This document shows positions 54,535-63,109 of a stretch of 64,000 nt of DNA, piece after piece. The notes beneath the pieces are model-generated. The model was given only the letters and a program-made list of their open reading frames with translations, did no database searches and had not been told where the DNA came from. Each line of letters opens with the position of its first letter. Positions within the stretch are counted from its first letter, which is position 1. The translations under genes and the position numbers were made by a program. The stretch is from Faeciplasma sp900553675. Its GTDB lineage: Bacteria; Bacillota; Clostridia; Oscillospirales; Ruminococcaceae. Location: contig CAUAFG010000006.1 of NCBI GenBank assembly GCA_958428235.1, positions 1 through 64,000 on the forward strand, read 5' to 3'.

Positions 54535-56010
54535 ATGAGCACAATTAAAATGACGGTTGATATTGAAAACAGGATTTCCAGAATCAACAAGGAAATATAC
54601 GGTCACTTTGCCGAGCATCTCGGAAGGTGCGTATACGGCGGGATTTACGTCGGCGAGGATTCGCCGATACCCAATATCCGCGGCTACAGAAAGGACGTTA
54701 TCGAAGCCTTAAAGGCAATAAAGGTTCCGGTAATACGCTGGCCGGGTGGGTGCTTTGCCGATACATACCACTGGAAGGACGGCATAGGCAGTAAAGCGGA
54801 CAGAAAAAAGATAGTAAACGTCAACTGGGGAGGGGTCACCGAGGACAACTCCTTCGGCACGCATGAATTTCTTGATTTCTGCGAGCTCATAGGATGTGAA
54901 GCGTATGTTGCGCTGAATTTAGGTTCGGGAACGGTTCAGGAGGCTGCTGAATGGGCTGAATATATGACCTCGGACAGCGATAGCCCGATGACCGAGCTGA
55001 GAAAGAAAAACGGTCGCGAAAAGCCGTGGAAGGTAAAGTATTTCGGAATCGGAAACGAAAGCTGGGGCTGCGGAGGGTCGATGAACGTTGATTTCTATTC
55101 AAATCTGTATAGGCAGTATCGCACCTTTGCTCAAGGCGCCGAGCAGCAGATAGCCTGCGGACCCAACGGCAACGACCTTTACTGGACCGAGGGCATGATG
55201 AAAAACGTCGGTCCATGGGCAATGCAGGGGCTGTCTCTGCACTATTATACCATCCCTAACGGCGGATGGAATTCACCAAAGGGTGATTCTGTGGATTTCA
55301 GCAAGGAGGAGTATTATAAGACCCTACAGCATACATGGTACATGGAGCGTATCCTAAAGGATCAGGAAGGCATTATGCAGCGATACGACGGCGACAATAA
55401 GATCGGTCTGATTGTCGATGAGTGGGGAATATGGACGGACGTAATAAAGGGCACAAATCCCGGCTTCCTGTATCAGCAGAATACCATGCGCGACGCAATC
55501 ATAGCTTCAATCAACCTCAATCTCTTCAACGAGCATTCCGAAAGGGTAAAGATGGCTAACATTGCGCAGATGGTAAATGTTCTTCAGGCGATACTTCTCA
55601 CCGAGGGCGACAGGATGGTTAAAACCCCGACATATCACGTATTTGATATGTATAAGGAGCATATGGACGCCGAGCTGGTATATTCCCACTGTAAATGTTC
55701 AGAGCTTGATTCTGAGGACGGCAGATTTCCGGCGATATCTCAGTCGGCTTCGGTTGATGCCGAAGGCAAGCTGCACATTACAATTTCCAATGCTTCTTTG
55801 GATGAAGATTTTGATATCGACTGCGTTATTCCACGTGCGGAATATAAAAACGTCTGCGCGAAAATCCTCACCGGAGAATATAACGCCTTCAACGATTTTG
55901 ACAAGCCCGACAATCTTACTCCGAAAGCCTGCAAGGACGTTAAGCTTAGCGGCGAAAAACTTACGATAAAGCTTCCCAAATGCTCGGTTGTTTCGGTTGA
56001 GCTTAGCTGA
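54535..56010 (+). CDS. abfA: GH51 alpha-L-arabinofuranosidase
   Basis: This 491-residue protein starts at ATG 54535, with GAGGGA at 54525-54530. The clan GH-A barrel is typical: VIRWPGGCFADTYHW, acid/base Glu175 in GIGNESWGCGG, nucleophile Glu296 in LIVDEWGIWTD, and a C-terminal jelly-roll-like beta domain with LTIKLPKCSVVSVEL. Length matches the family (about 500). No signal peptide. It would remove arabinofuranosyl residues from imported arabinoxylan or arabinan oligosaccharides and is cotranscribed with GH31 under the divergent AraC gene. The symbol is used by analogy. Confidence 0.9.
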   Translation: MSTIKMTVDIENRISRINKEIYGHFAEHLGRCVYGGIYVGEDSPIPNIRGYRKDVIEALKAIKVPVIRWPGGCFADTYHWKDGIGSKADRKKIVNVNWGGVTEDNSFGTHEFLDFCELIGCEAYVALNLGSGTVQEAAEWAEYMTSDSDSPMTELRKKNGREKPWKVKYFGIGNESWGCGGSMNVDFYSNLYRQYRTFAQGAEQQIACGPNGNDLYWTEGMMKNVGPWAMQGLSLHYYTIPNGGWNSPKGDSVDFSKEEYYKTLQHTWYMERILKDQEGIMQRYDGDNKIGLIVDEWGIWTDVIKGTNPGFLYQQNTMRDAIIASINLNLFNEHSERVKMANIAQMVNVLQAILLTEGDRMVKTPTYHVFDMYKEHMDAELVYSHCKCSELDSEDGRFPAISQSASVDAEGKLHITISNASLDEDFDIDCVIPRAEYKNVCAKILTGEYNAFNDFDKPDNLTPKACKDVKLSGEKLTIKLPKCSVVSVELS

Positions 56011-56041
56011 TCCGGCGCAAGGCGGGTGGGCTTTGAATTTA

Positions 56042-56265
56042 TTACATCTTTCTGAACTTTGCAGGGGATATTCCCTCGTGACGCTTGAATATTTTTTCAA
56101 AATAACTTGATGAACAAAATCCGAGTTCATAAGCAATGTCTTCAATTTTTCTGTCTGTTGATACAAGCAGCTCTTTAGCTGTATGGATTCGTCTTTTCAT
56201 GATATACTCAACAGGGCTGACGCCCATATTGTCTTTAAACAGCCTGCAAATATATTGTTTTGATA
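56042..56265 (-). pseudogene. C-terminal HTH relic of an AraC-family regulator
   Basis: On the minus strand the sequence reads VSKQYICRLFKDNMGVSPVE, then KIEDIAYELGFCSSSYFEKIF to a stop at 56042: the last ~70 residues of an AraC DNA-binding domain. The N-terminal sensor and first helix are missing and the fragment begins exactly where the lipoprotein homology ends. Confidence 0.85.
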
Positions 56266-57570
56266 CACGATCCCCAAGACGTAGTTTGAAACAGGCATAA
56301 GTGCAATATCGCCGTTTTCGGCAATGCAGGCGTCCCCGATGTAGTCAAAGCAGCTCTCGTTAAAGCTTCTGACAACATCCGATTCAATCGGAGCGTATAC
56401 ATTCTTTTCCATCAGCTTTCTTGCCAGCGGAGAAGAGATGAAGTAGATGTCAACGTCGCTGTCTCCTGCAAGGATTTTCAGCGCGATTTCATCCTCGCTG
56501 AGGTCTGTATAGCTCAGCTCAGCGTCTGTGTACCGAGCCAAAGCGTCGATATCGATATGCGCAACAGCCTGCTTGTGCGGTGCGCATATCTTGACAAGAC
56601 TTTTGCCCGAAAGCCCTGAGCTCGGGATATAAACCGACTCAATGCTTGCCGTATAGCCGTTGTAGTAGAAGATGTTGCCCTCTGAAAAAGCCACGCCGCT
56701 TTCAGAATATTCGCCCATGCCGTAAATTCCTGCGTCGGCAGAAATGGTGGAGATATCGCCTGTTATAAGCGATTTTCCGCACAAATCTCCCATTCCGTTT
56801 GCATAGTAGAATACGCCGTCTTCAAGGACAAATCGGGGAGTGGTGCCGACATCGGTCATATCGCAGATGTAAATAGGTTCGCCCTCGGTGGGAATCTCAT
56901 AAAGAGAATAGACGGTTTTGCGGTCAACGGTCTCTTTCGCGTAGACATACATAACTCCGCCCGCCGAACAGTAAAGCCGCTGTTCCGAGCCGAGACTGAG
57001 TTCGGTTGCCTTGCCGCTCGAAAGTTCAACCCGCATAAGCTTAACAGAAAACCTGTTATTCTCGTTATAGTGATGCAGCGTGACAAGGGCAAAGTCGCTG
57101 TTAACAACGACGCAGTTTGCGCCAACGCCGTCCATCTTGTCACTTATCTGTGTTATCGTACCCTTTCTGCTGCTGTCAATCTTATATAGATATCCGTTTG
57201 AAACGGCATAGATACATCCGTCATAGTAGTATGGAGCACTAAAGCCGGTGGTGTTCTGATATGTAAAATCCAGCTCGCCGCCTGAAAATCTGCATATCGA
57301 GTCGTTATATGAGGCATAGATATTCGTGTACTTTCCAATTGAGAAGTTGGTAAAATCAGCCGGTATGGACACAATATTCTCGCGGTATGATTCGGTGTCG
57401 CATATCTCGGTGTAGCCGCTGTAGGGCTTGTCTCCGCCCGCGCATGAGGTTAAAAGACCTAAGACGAGCATTATGGCAAGCAGGCTTGAAAACAGTTTTT
57501 TCCAGATTGTGCTTGTTTGTTTAGCAAGCGTAATACTGACATCACAAGCAATATAGAAAAAGCATAGCAT
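56266..57570 (-). pseudogene. Truncated lipoprotein with beta-propeller-like and solute-binding-like parts
   Basis: A lipoprotein signal (LFSSLLAIMLVLGLLTSC) is followed by repeated short beta units with Tyr-rich repeats (IYASYNDSICRFSGG, GCIYAVSNGYLYKI), suggesting a propeller of ~280 residues. The rest (LARYTDAELSYTDLSEDEIA, DVDIYFISSPLARKLME) resembles an extracellular solute-binding domain. Homology ends at MPVSNYVLGIVYQ, where the AraC relic begins out of frame, so the C-terminal ~150-200 residues of the expected protein are lost. The original start is unclear; no strong ribosome site precedes the signal peptide. Confidence 0.72.
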
Positions 57571-57778
57571 TGAGTTTTACTTTTTGCAAGGCAGAAAAGG
57601 TCAACAAAGTATTGCAGTTAAAGGCTTTTCAGACAATTATCTCTCATACTGCATAATGCAAAACCGAACAAATGAGTTTCGGTTTATTTGCCCTTAAATT
57701 TCTTTGTATTTTACAGACAATCAAAACAACTTTATACTATTCTATTACTGTTTATTTAAGAGGTATTATCAGAAGTTC

Positions 57779-57872
57779 CCAGATAATCCAGAATTGATTT
57801 TTAGTAATAGGATATATAAATATAGGTTAATCCATTAAAATCAATCTGGGGTTAATCTGGTTAATCTGAGGA
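57779..57872. repeat. Inverted and iterated repeats upstream of the plasmid-like genes
   Basis: In the AT-rich 57571-58061 gap, CCAGAATTGATTTT (57790 region) is mirrored by AAAATCAATCTGG (57837 region). GGTTAATC-type 8-mers are repeated close together (about 57824-57872, including GGGTTAATCTGGTTAATCTG). This resembles an iteron or double-strand origin region for the nearby Rep gene. The rest of the gap has an extended -10 (TGGTATAAT near 57958) but no gene. Confidence 0.45.
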
Positions 57873-58011
57873 TTATATATAAAATGAACCTAAAAGAAAT
57901 TGTCGGAATAATAAGGAAAAAAGTTTATTCTACCTATGTACTTTCAGAAAATAATGTGGTATAATATATACAGGTCAGAAAAGACCAGTTAATTTAATAT
58001 TTTGAATGCTT

Positions 58012-58063
58012 AGAGAAGCAAAGTTACCTTTAGACGAGGTTTAACTGGCTTCTCTTTTTTATT
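58012..58063 (+). terminator. Attenuator-like hairpin directly before the YdbC-like gene
   Basis: AGAGAAGC and GCTTCTCT form the outer stem, AGTTA/TAACT and CCT/AGG extend it inward, and a T-rich tract (TTTTTTATT) follows. It stands between the promoter-like TATAAT (about 57961) and the first start codon, where a terminator makes sense only as an attenuator or as the end of a short RNA. Confidence 0.65.
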
Positions 58064-58391
58064 GCCTAAAAACAAAACGAAAGGAACAAGGAAAAAGGAT
58101 AACAAAACAAATAAGCATGAATTTGCGTGTAATGCTGGTAAGGTTACTGAGTACGAAGTAAAGGAACATATTGACACTATCATGGTGGGCTTTCGTGGAT
58201 TCTCAAAGGAAGTGTCGATTGTAAAGTGGAACGACAAGAAGCCTGTGTTTGATATTAGAGCATGGCGAGTATCTGACAGAGACGGATTGCAATATCCTTT
58301 GCGTGGTATCACTTTCTCTAAGGAAGAGTTTATCAAGTTAAGGGAAATCTTGAACAGCATTGATGTGAATTGCATTGATGAATATATGTGA
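58062..58391 (+). CDS. YdbC/PC4-family single-stranded-DNA-binding-like protein
   Basis: This 109-residue basic protein has a Lys-rich N-terminal tail (about 1-22) and a PC4/Sub1-like core with KEVSIVKWNDKKPVFDIRAW and RGITFSKEEFIKLREIL. Related proteins in Firmicutes plasmids and conjugative elements bind single-stranded DNA. The apparent ATG (58062) lies just after the T-tract of the hairpin and has no obvious ribosome site, so a later start is possible. It is first of three close genes ending with a Rep-like protein. Confidence 0.7.
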   Translation: MPKNKTKGTRKKDNKTNKHEFACNAGKVTEYEVKEHIDTIMVGFRGFSKEVSIVKWNDKKPVFDIRAWRVSDRDGLQYPLRGITFSKEEFIKLREILNSIDVNCIDEYM

Positions 58392-58414
58392 GCAAAGAAT
58401 GTGAGGTATTGAAT

Positions 58415-58540
58415 ATGAACGGAGCAAAGACTGACGAAAGAAATTATTATGCTGAAAGCTACATTGCTTTAATCGAAGCAATTATCAAGGAAACAGCTTC
58501 AATAATCAAAGACATAAAGAAAGCAATGGGCGAGGTGTGA
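58415..58540 (+). CDS. Small 41-aa helical protein
   Basis: ATG 58415 follows GTGAGGTATT. The peptide (MNGAKTDERNYYAESYIALI, ending KKAMGEV) is predicted to be one amphipathic helix. It lies between the YdbC-like and Rep-like genes, ending 2 bases before the latter's start, so translation is probably coupled. Function unknown; a copy-control or accessory role is possible only by position. Confidence 0.6.
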   Translation: MNGAKTDERNYYAESYIALIEAIIKETASIIKDIKKAMGEV

Positions 58541-58542
58541 AA

Positions 58543-59286
58543 ATGGGAAAGAAAAAACTACAAGGTGCAGACGGAATGAATTTTCAACTGCAACTTACAA
58601 TAAAAGGCTTAGAGAGCATAAATCTTCCAGAGGAAAATCTTACGAATGAATCTGGAAATGACATAATGAAAATATCTTGTTGGGGTGGCAAACTGTCTGC
58701 TTATGTGAATTTGCCTAACGCAATCAGGCCAAACAATGTGCAGCCATTTCAACTATCTGATTGTATTAAAATCGAATTGGTAAGAAACCAAGTCATTGAG
58801 CACATGAGGTCATATTTGCAAAAGCACTTAAAGGATAAGTATTCTGATGAATTTCTCTCAATGATGAGTGTCACAAAAATGGAGTGCAATCTAACGATAA
58901 AATGCGTTGGGGATTGTAAGCCAAAGGATGTGATTAGATTGTTTGAAAGGTCATTTGCAAAGGTTACTGTTTATAAGGAAACCGACCCAAACGGAAAAAC
59001 ACACAGGAAACCAGAACGAGGAATCACAACAACCAAGCCCCATGAATGGGTGTTAAAGGTGTATGACAAAACCTTTCAGCAAAGGCAAGCAGGCAATCTT
59101 AAGGTTGAGTCAAATCTGATTCGTGTGGAATTGGTGTTCCTAGACAGAATGCTTGACCGTATGTATTCAAGCAAGAAATCATTAGAGGACATTCTCACAA
59201 GGAAAGCAATCAAAACGCTGATTGACCAGTACCAAGAAACCTTTGACGAGATATGCAAAAAGAATATTACGCCTAGAAGTCCTTGA
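58543..59286 (+). pseudogene. Rolling-circle/phage gene II-like replication initiator, truncated
   Basis: ATG 58543 follows GAGGTGTGA. The 247 residues include PKDVIRLFERSFAKVTVYKE, HEWVLKVYDKTFQQRQ and VESNLIRVELVFLDRMLDRM, which I associate with plasmid or phage replication proteins of the gene II/X kind (K-x-Y-D-K and an E-x-x-L-R-x-E-like motif). The frame ends at ITPRSP exactly where the XRE regulator sequence of the other strand begins, so the C-terminus is cut off. It marks an integrated plasmid or IME piece. Confidence 0.6.
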
Positions 59287-59848
59287 TACAATAAAGCATA
59301 TCAATAGCAGTTTTTAAGTCGTCCAAATGAGCATACCTGATAGCAATGTTGTTTAATAGTAAAATTTCTTCGTATGTAAACAGCTTAGGTAGGTTAACCT
59401 TTGAGTATTGCTTATGGGTAAGCCTTAATGCCGCTTCAAGCCGTTCAAGTGCTTCATTATCATCATACTCTTTATCTCTGATTTTCAGCAGAATATCAAT
59501 TGTTTCAAAGGTTTGCCTGTCAAACGGAGAGAGTTTGGATATCTGATCCTTGTTTTCTCGAAGAATCTTTTTGGCTTCATCATAATTTTCCTGAATATAT
59601 GCCTGCCGGATATCAAATCTCAGTTGGCTGATAATAAACTGCTCGCTATTAACCAATAAAAACATTTCACTGCCCGACAGACCAAGCCGCTGCAGAATCT
59701 GAATCAACGTATAGTCATGCGGAAACTGATCGCCCCTTTCTATCCTCGACAACGTCATCACCGAGCATATGCCGTCGGCAAGCTCATCTTGCGTTATTCC
59801 AAGTACTTTGCGTCTGTTCTTTATGTATTCGCCTATGTTATAAATCAT
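59273..59848 (-). pseudogene. XRE-type regulator with TPR-like domain (Rgg/PlcR-like), 3' truncated
   Basis: From ATG 59848 (AAAGGAGG site) it has an HTH (IGEYIKNRRKVLGITQDELA, MTLSRIERG), then helical repeats (AYIQENYDEAKKILRENKDQ, TYEEILLLNNIAIRYAHLDD) of the RRNPP peptide-sensor type. These proteins are usually about 280-300 residues; this one ends at 191, at the Rep junction, after DLKTAIDMLYCIKDF. The peptide-binding groove is therefore incomplete. No signal-peptide gene is seen nearby. Confidence 0.75.
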
Positions 59849-59990
59849 TTTGATCCTCCTTTCGGGTAGATATAGGACTGTGTATCTGTTGATTATATAA
59901 TACACTATGCCGGTAACAAAATCAAGAAGTATGAAAACGTTGCTTTACAAATTGATTGAGGGTATACACTTTTTGCAAAGCAGTATAAAA

Positions 59991-60034
59991 CGCCCGCCGC
60001 AAAATCACCAATCAAGCGATTCTGCGGCGGGCAC
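59991..60034 (-). terminator. Terminator of the asd-dapA-dapB cluster
   Basis: GCCCGCCGCA (59991-60000) pairs perfectly with TGCGGCGGGC (60022-60031), with inner AATC/GATT pairing; the minus strand continues into GTTTTATA. It lies about 20 bases after the dapB stop. Confidence 0.88.
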
Positions 60035-60052
60035 TATAATATCATGAAAAAA

Positions 60053-60802
60053 TCAAATCATATCCGCCATGGAATAAAGTCCCGCGGGCTTACTAGCAAC
60101 AAATACTGCCGCGTTGACCGCTCCCACTGCGAAAACTTCCTTTGAAGCCGCGGAGTGGGAAAGGGTAATAACCTCGTCTCTTCCGGCAAAGATTATCTCA
60201 TGCTCTCCGACGATGGTTCCGCCTCTGACAGAATGAATGCCGATTTCTGCCTTGTCGCGCTTTTTGCGGACGCTGTGACGGTCGTAAACGTAGGAATACT
60301 TGTATCCCGAAGCCTCGTTTATCGATTCTGCAAGCATAAGCGCAGTACCGCTGGGGGCGTCAATTTTCTGGTTGTGGTGCTTTTCAATGATTTCAACGTC
60401 GTACTGATCGCCCAGAACCGACACCGCTTTTTTTGCAAGCTCACGCATGAGATTAATGCCTATTGACATATTTGCGGTGAAGAATATCGGTATTTCGCTT
60501 GCCGCCGACTTGATTTTTGCGGTTTCCTCGTCGCTGTAGCCGGTGGAAGCAAGCACCAGCGCCACGCCGTTGGTCTTTGCATAGTCCAAAAGACCGTTAA
60601 GAGCGGAGGGGTGGGAGAAGTCGATAATAACGTCCGGCTTGCAGCTGAGCTCGGAAGGCTTAGAAACCACTGTAAAGTCAGAATACTTTTCACATACCTT
60701 GTCGATTCCCGCAATAACCTTTGTGTCGCTTCGGTTGGATATGATGTCGTTTATAACCCTGCCCATCTTGCCGCAGCAGCCGCTTATTACAACGTTTGTC
60801 AT
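60053..60802 (-). CDS. dapB: 4-hydroxy-tetrahydrodipicolinate reductase
   Basis: This 249-residue protein shows the Rossmann motif ISGCCGKMGRVI at the N-terminus, IIDFSHPSA, the active-site EKHHNQKIDAPSGTAL (with the conserved His and Lys) and HSVRGGTIVGEHE. It reduces tetrahydrodipicolinate precursor with NAD(P)H on the diaminopimelate/lysine route. It is the last gene of asd-dapA-dapB, 63 bases after dapA, and is followed by a strong terminator. Confidence 0.95.
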   Translation of the reverse strand: MTNVVISGCCGKMGRVINDIISNRSDTKVIAGIDKVCEKYSDFTVVSKPSELSCKPDVIIDFSHPSALNGLLDYAKTNGVALVLASTGYSDEETAKIKSAASEIPIFFTANMSIGINLMRELAKKAVSVLGDQYDVEIIEKHHNQKIDAPSGTALMLAESINEASGYKYSYVYDRHSVRKKRDKAEIGIHSVRGGTIVGEHEIIFAGRDEVITLSHSAASKEVFAVGAVNAAVFVASKPAGLYSMADMI

Positions 60803-60865
60803 AGCTTAATGACCGTCCTTTGCTTTTATATATTGTAGCTATTCTATAATGCCTGTAAATGACAT

Positions 60866-61756
60866 TTACTTTACAATGCCATGCTTTTCAAGAACAACTC
60901 TGAGTGCCGTTTGGAGTTCCTCTGAAAGCCTTGTAAGCGGCAGACGAAGGTTTGCCTCACATATCCCTGCCATGTCCAAAGCTTCCTTTATAGGTATAGG
61001 ATTGACCTCGCAGAACAAAACGTCGGTCAGGTCGTAGTACTCTCTTGCAAGCTTAGCCGCAGAGCCGAAATCGCCGTCAAGACAGTGTTGGCATATTTCG
61101 TGAGTAATCCTCGGCAGGATATTAGAAAGCACCGAAATAACGCCCTTTGCACCTATTGACATCAGCGGGACAATCAGATCGTCGTTGCCGCTGTAAACCG
61201 GCAGATCGTCTCCACAGGTCGAGACTATTCCCGTTGCCGCGCCGACGTTTCCGCTTGCTTCCTTAACGCCCATTATCTGCGGGTGCTGGCTGAGTATCTT
61301 GTAGCTGTCAAGACTGATGTTGAACCCTGTCCTCGACGGCACGTTGTATATTATCGCCGGAAGGGAAGTCTGCGATAGGATTCTCTCGTAATGCTTTATG
61401 ATGCCTGCCTGAGTGCATTTGTTGTAGTAGGGGGTCACCAAAAGCAAGCCGTCTGCGCCGAAATCCTCCGCCGCCTTTGATGTGCTAATGCAGTATTCGG
61501 TGTCGTTCGAGCCGGTCGAGCATATAACGGGCACTCTGCCTTTTGCGGTGTCGACGGCGCACTTCATAAGCGAGCGATGTTCCTCGGCGGAAAGCACAGC
61601 GTTCTCGCCGGTAGTTCCCACCGCAACAAGAGCGTCTATGCCCTCACTGATTCCGAACTCTATCAGCTCTTTGTACTTCTCAAGATTCAATGAACCGTCC
61701 TTGTTCATGGGCGAAACCAAAGCCGTCGCCGCGCCGGTAAACAGTAGCTTTTTCAT
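60866..61756 (-). CDS. dapA: 4-hydroxy-tetrahydrodipicolinate synthase
   Basis: From ATG 61756 the enzyme has 296 residues; the AAAGGATG site is too close to an ATG three codons earlier and fits this one. The TIM barrel shows AVGTTGENAVLS, the Tyr in IIYNVPSRTGFN and the Schiff-base Lys in IMGVKEASGN. It condenses pyruvate with aspartate semialdehyde. It lies between asd and dapB on the same strand, in line with one diaminopimelate operon. Confidence 0.95.
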   Translation of the reverse strand: MKKLLFTGAATALVSPMNKDGSLNLEKYKELIEFGISEGIDALVAVGTTGENAVLSAEEHRSLMKCAVDTAKGRVPVICSTGSNDTEYCISTSKAAEDFGADGLLLVTPYYNKCTQAGIIKHYERILSQTSLPAIIYNVPSRTGFNISLDSYKILSQHPQIMGVKEASGNVGAATGIVSTCGDDLPVYSGNDDLIVPLMSIGAKGVISVLSNILPRITHEICQHCLDGDFGSAAKLAREYYDLTDVLFCEVNPIPIKEALDMAGICEANLRLPLTRLSEELQTALRVVLEKHGIVK

Positions 61757-61812
61757 GTCGGTCATCCTTTCCTAAGAATATGTTAAGATTTTGTCAGCGA
61801 AACAAAACTGAA

Positions 61813-62892
61813 TTAGTCGAAATATCCCTTTGCCGCTAAAAGCTCTGCCAGAAGAACTCCGCCGCCGGCAGCACCTCTTAAGGTGTTGTGCGAGAGGCAG
61901 ACGAACTTGTAGTCGTACTGGGTGTCCTCACGCAGACGACCGATGGATATTGCCATGCCGCCCTCTAAGTTGCGGTCGAGCTTAGCCTGCGGGCGGTTAT
62001 CCTCTTCAAAGTAGTTAAGGAACTGCTTGGGAGCGGAGGGAAGCTTCAATTCCTGCGGAACTCCCGCAAATTCCTTCCACGCCGCAAGTATCTCTTCCTT
62101 GCTTGGCTTATTCTCAAAGCTTACGAATACCGCGGCGGTGTGACCGTCAGAAACAGGAACTCTTAAGCACTGAGTGGTGATAGCGGGTGAGTCGGCAGTT
62201 TTGATAACGTTGTCCTCAATGTGTCCCCATACCTTAAGCGGCTCTTTTTCGGACTTTTCCTCCTCACCGCCGATGTAGGGGATGAGGTTGTCGACCATCT
62301 CCGGCCAGGTTTCAAAGGTCTTTGCCGCGCCGGAAATTGCCTGATATGTACAAGCCAGAACCTTGGTGATTCCGTATTTTCTTAACGGATGAAGCGCGGG
62401 AACATAGCTCTGAATCGAGCAGTTTGATTTAACCGCAATAAATCCGCGCTTGGTGCCAAGACGCTTGCGCTGAGCCTTTATAATTTCGATATGCTCCGGG
62501 TTCAGCTCCGGAACTACCATGGGAACATCAGGAGTGAAGCGGTTTGCGGAGTTGTTCGAGATGATCGGACATTCCAGCTTTGCATAAGCCTCCTCAAGGG
62601 CAAGTATCTGATCCTTTTTCATGTCGACAGCGCAGAAGCAGAAATCTACCATACCCGCGATTTTTTCCTTGTCAGCCTCAGCGTCCATCACAATAATGTT
62701 CTTAACGCTTTCGGGGATAGGTGAAGTCATCGCCCACTTTGCGCCGACAGCCTCGGCGTAAGGCTTTCCTGCCGAGCGGGGAGAAGCTGCCAGAGCCTTG
62801 ATTTTAAACCACGGATGGTTTGCAAGCAGAAGAATAAATCTCTGACCCACCATTCCGGTTGCACCTATAACGCCCACATTGTAAGTTTTCAT
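61813..62892 (-). CDS. asd: Aspartate-semialdehyde dehydrogenase
   Basis: This 359-residue enzyme has the NADP motif VIGATGMVGQRF at the N-terminus, the catalytic Cys in KSNCSIQSY and the substrate-binding RVPVSDGHTAAVF. Length and motifs fit the archaeal/fungal-like subgroup found in many Clostridia rather than the enterobacterial type. GAAAGGAAAG precedes the ATG. It is first of the asd-dapA-dapB cluster, feeding lysine and peptidoglycan synthesis. Confidence 0.94.
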   Translation of the reverse strand: MKTYNVGVIGATGMVGQRFILLLANHPWFKIKALAASPRSAGKPYAEAVGAKWAMTSPIPESVKNIIVMDAEADKEKIAGMVDFCFCAVDMKKDQILALEEAYAKLECPIISNNSANRFTPDVPMVVPELNPEHIEIIKAQRKRLGTKRGFIAVKSNCSIQSYVPALHPLRKYGITKVLACTYQAISGAAKTFETWPEMVDNLIPYIGGEEEKSEKEPLKVWGHIEDNVIKTADSPAITTQCLRVPVSDGHTAAVFVSFENKPSKEEILAAWKEFAGVPQELKLPSAPKQFLNYFEEDNRPQAKLDRNLEGGMAISIGRLREDTQYDYKFVCLSHNTLRGAAGGGVLLAELLAAKGYFD

Positions 62893-63025
62893 GTTGTTAT
62901 CTTTCCTTTCGATAATGTTTTTAATTCTAAGCCGAAAAACAGTTGAAAAACTGATAATTTTGTTTTATAATATCAGATAGCCTATGAAGAAAACTTTTTC
63001 GACCTCAATAAATACATACACTTAC

Positions 63026-63054
63026 ATTATATCATGTCAGCCCGAAACAGTCAA
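63026..63054 (-). promoter_or_regulatory. Sigma-A promoter of the asd operon
   Basis: Minus-strand TTGACT (63054-63049), 17 bases and perfect TATAAT (63031-63026), about 135 bases before the asd start. The leader is too short for a lysine riboswitch, and I see no such motif. Confidence 0.82.
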
Positions 63055-63109
63055 CCGAAAAAAGAGTTTATCACATTAAATCCTTAAAAGATTGGAGATT
63101 TTTACTTAA

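Noticed and set aside
62893..63109. Lysine riboswitch or T-box in front of the asd operon.
   Set aside because: The leader is only about 125 bases from the promoter to the start codon and has neither the conserved lysine-riboswitch cores nor a T-box sequence.
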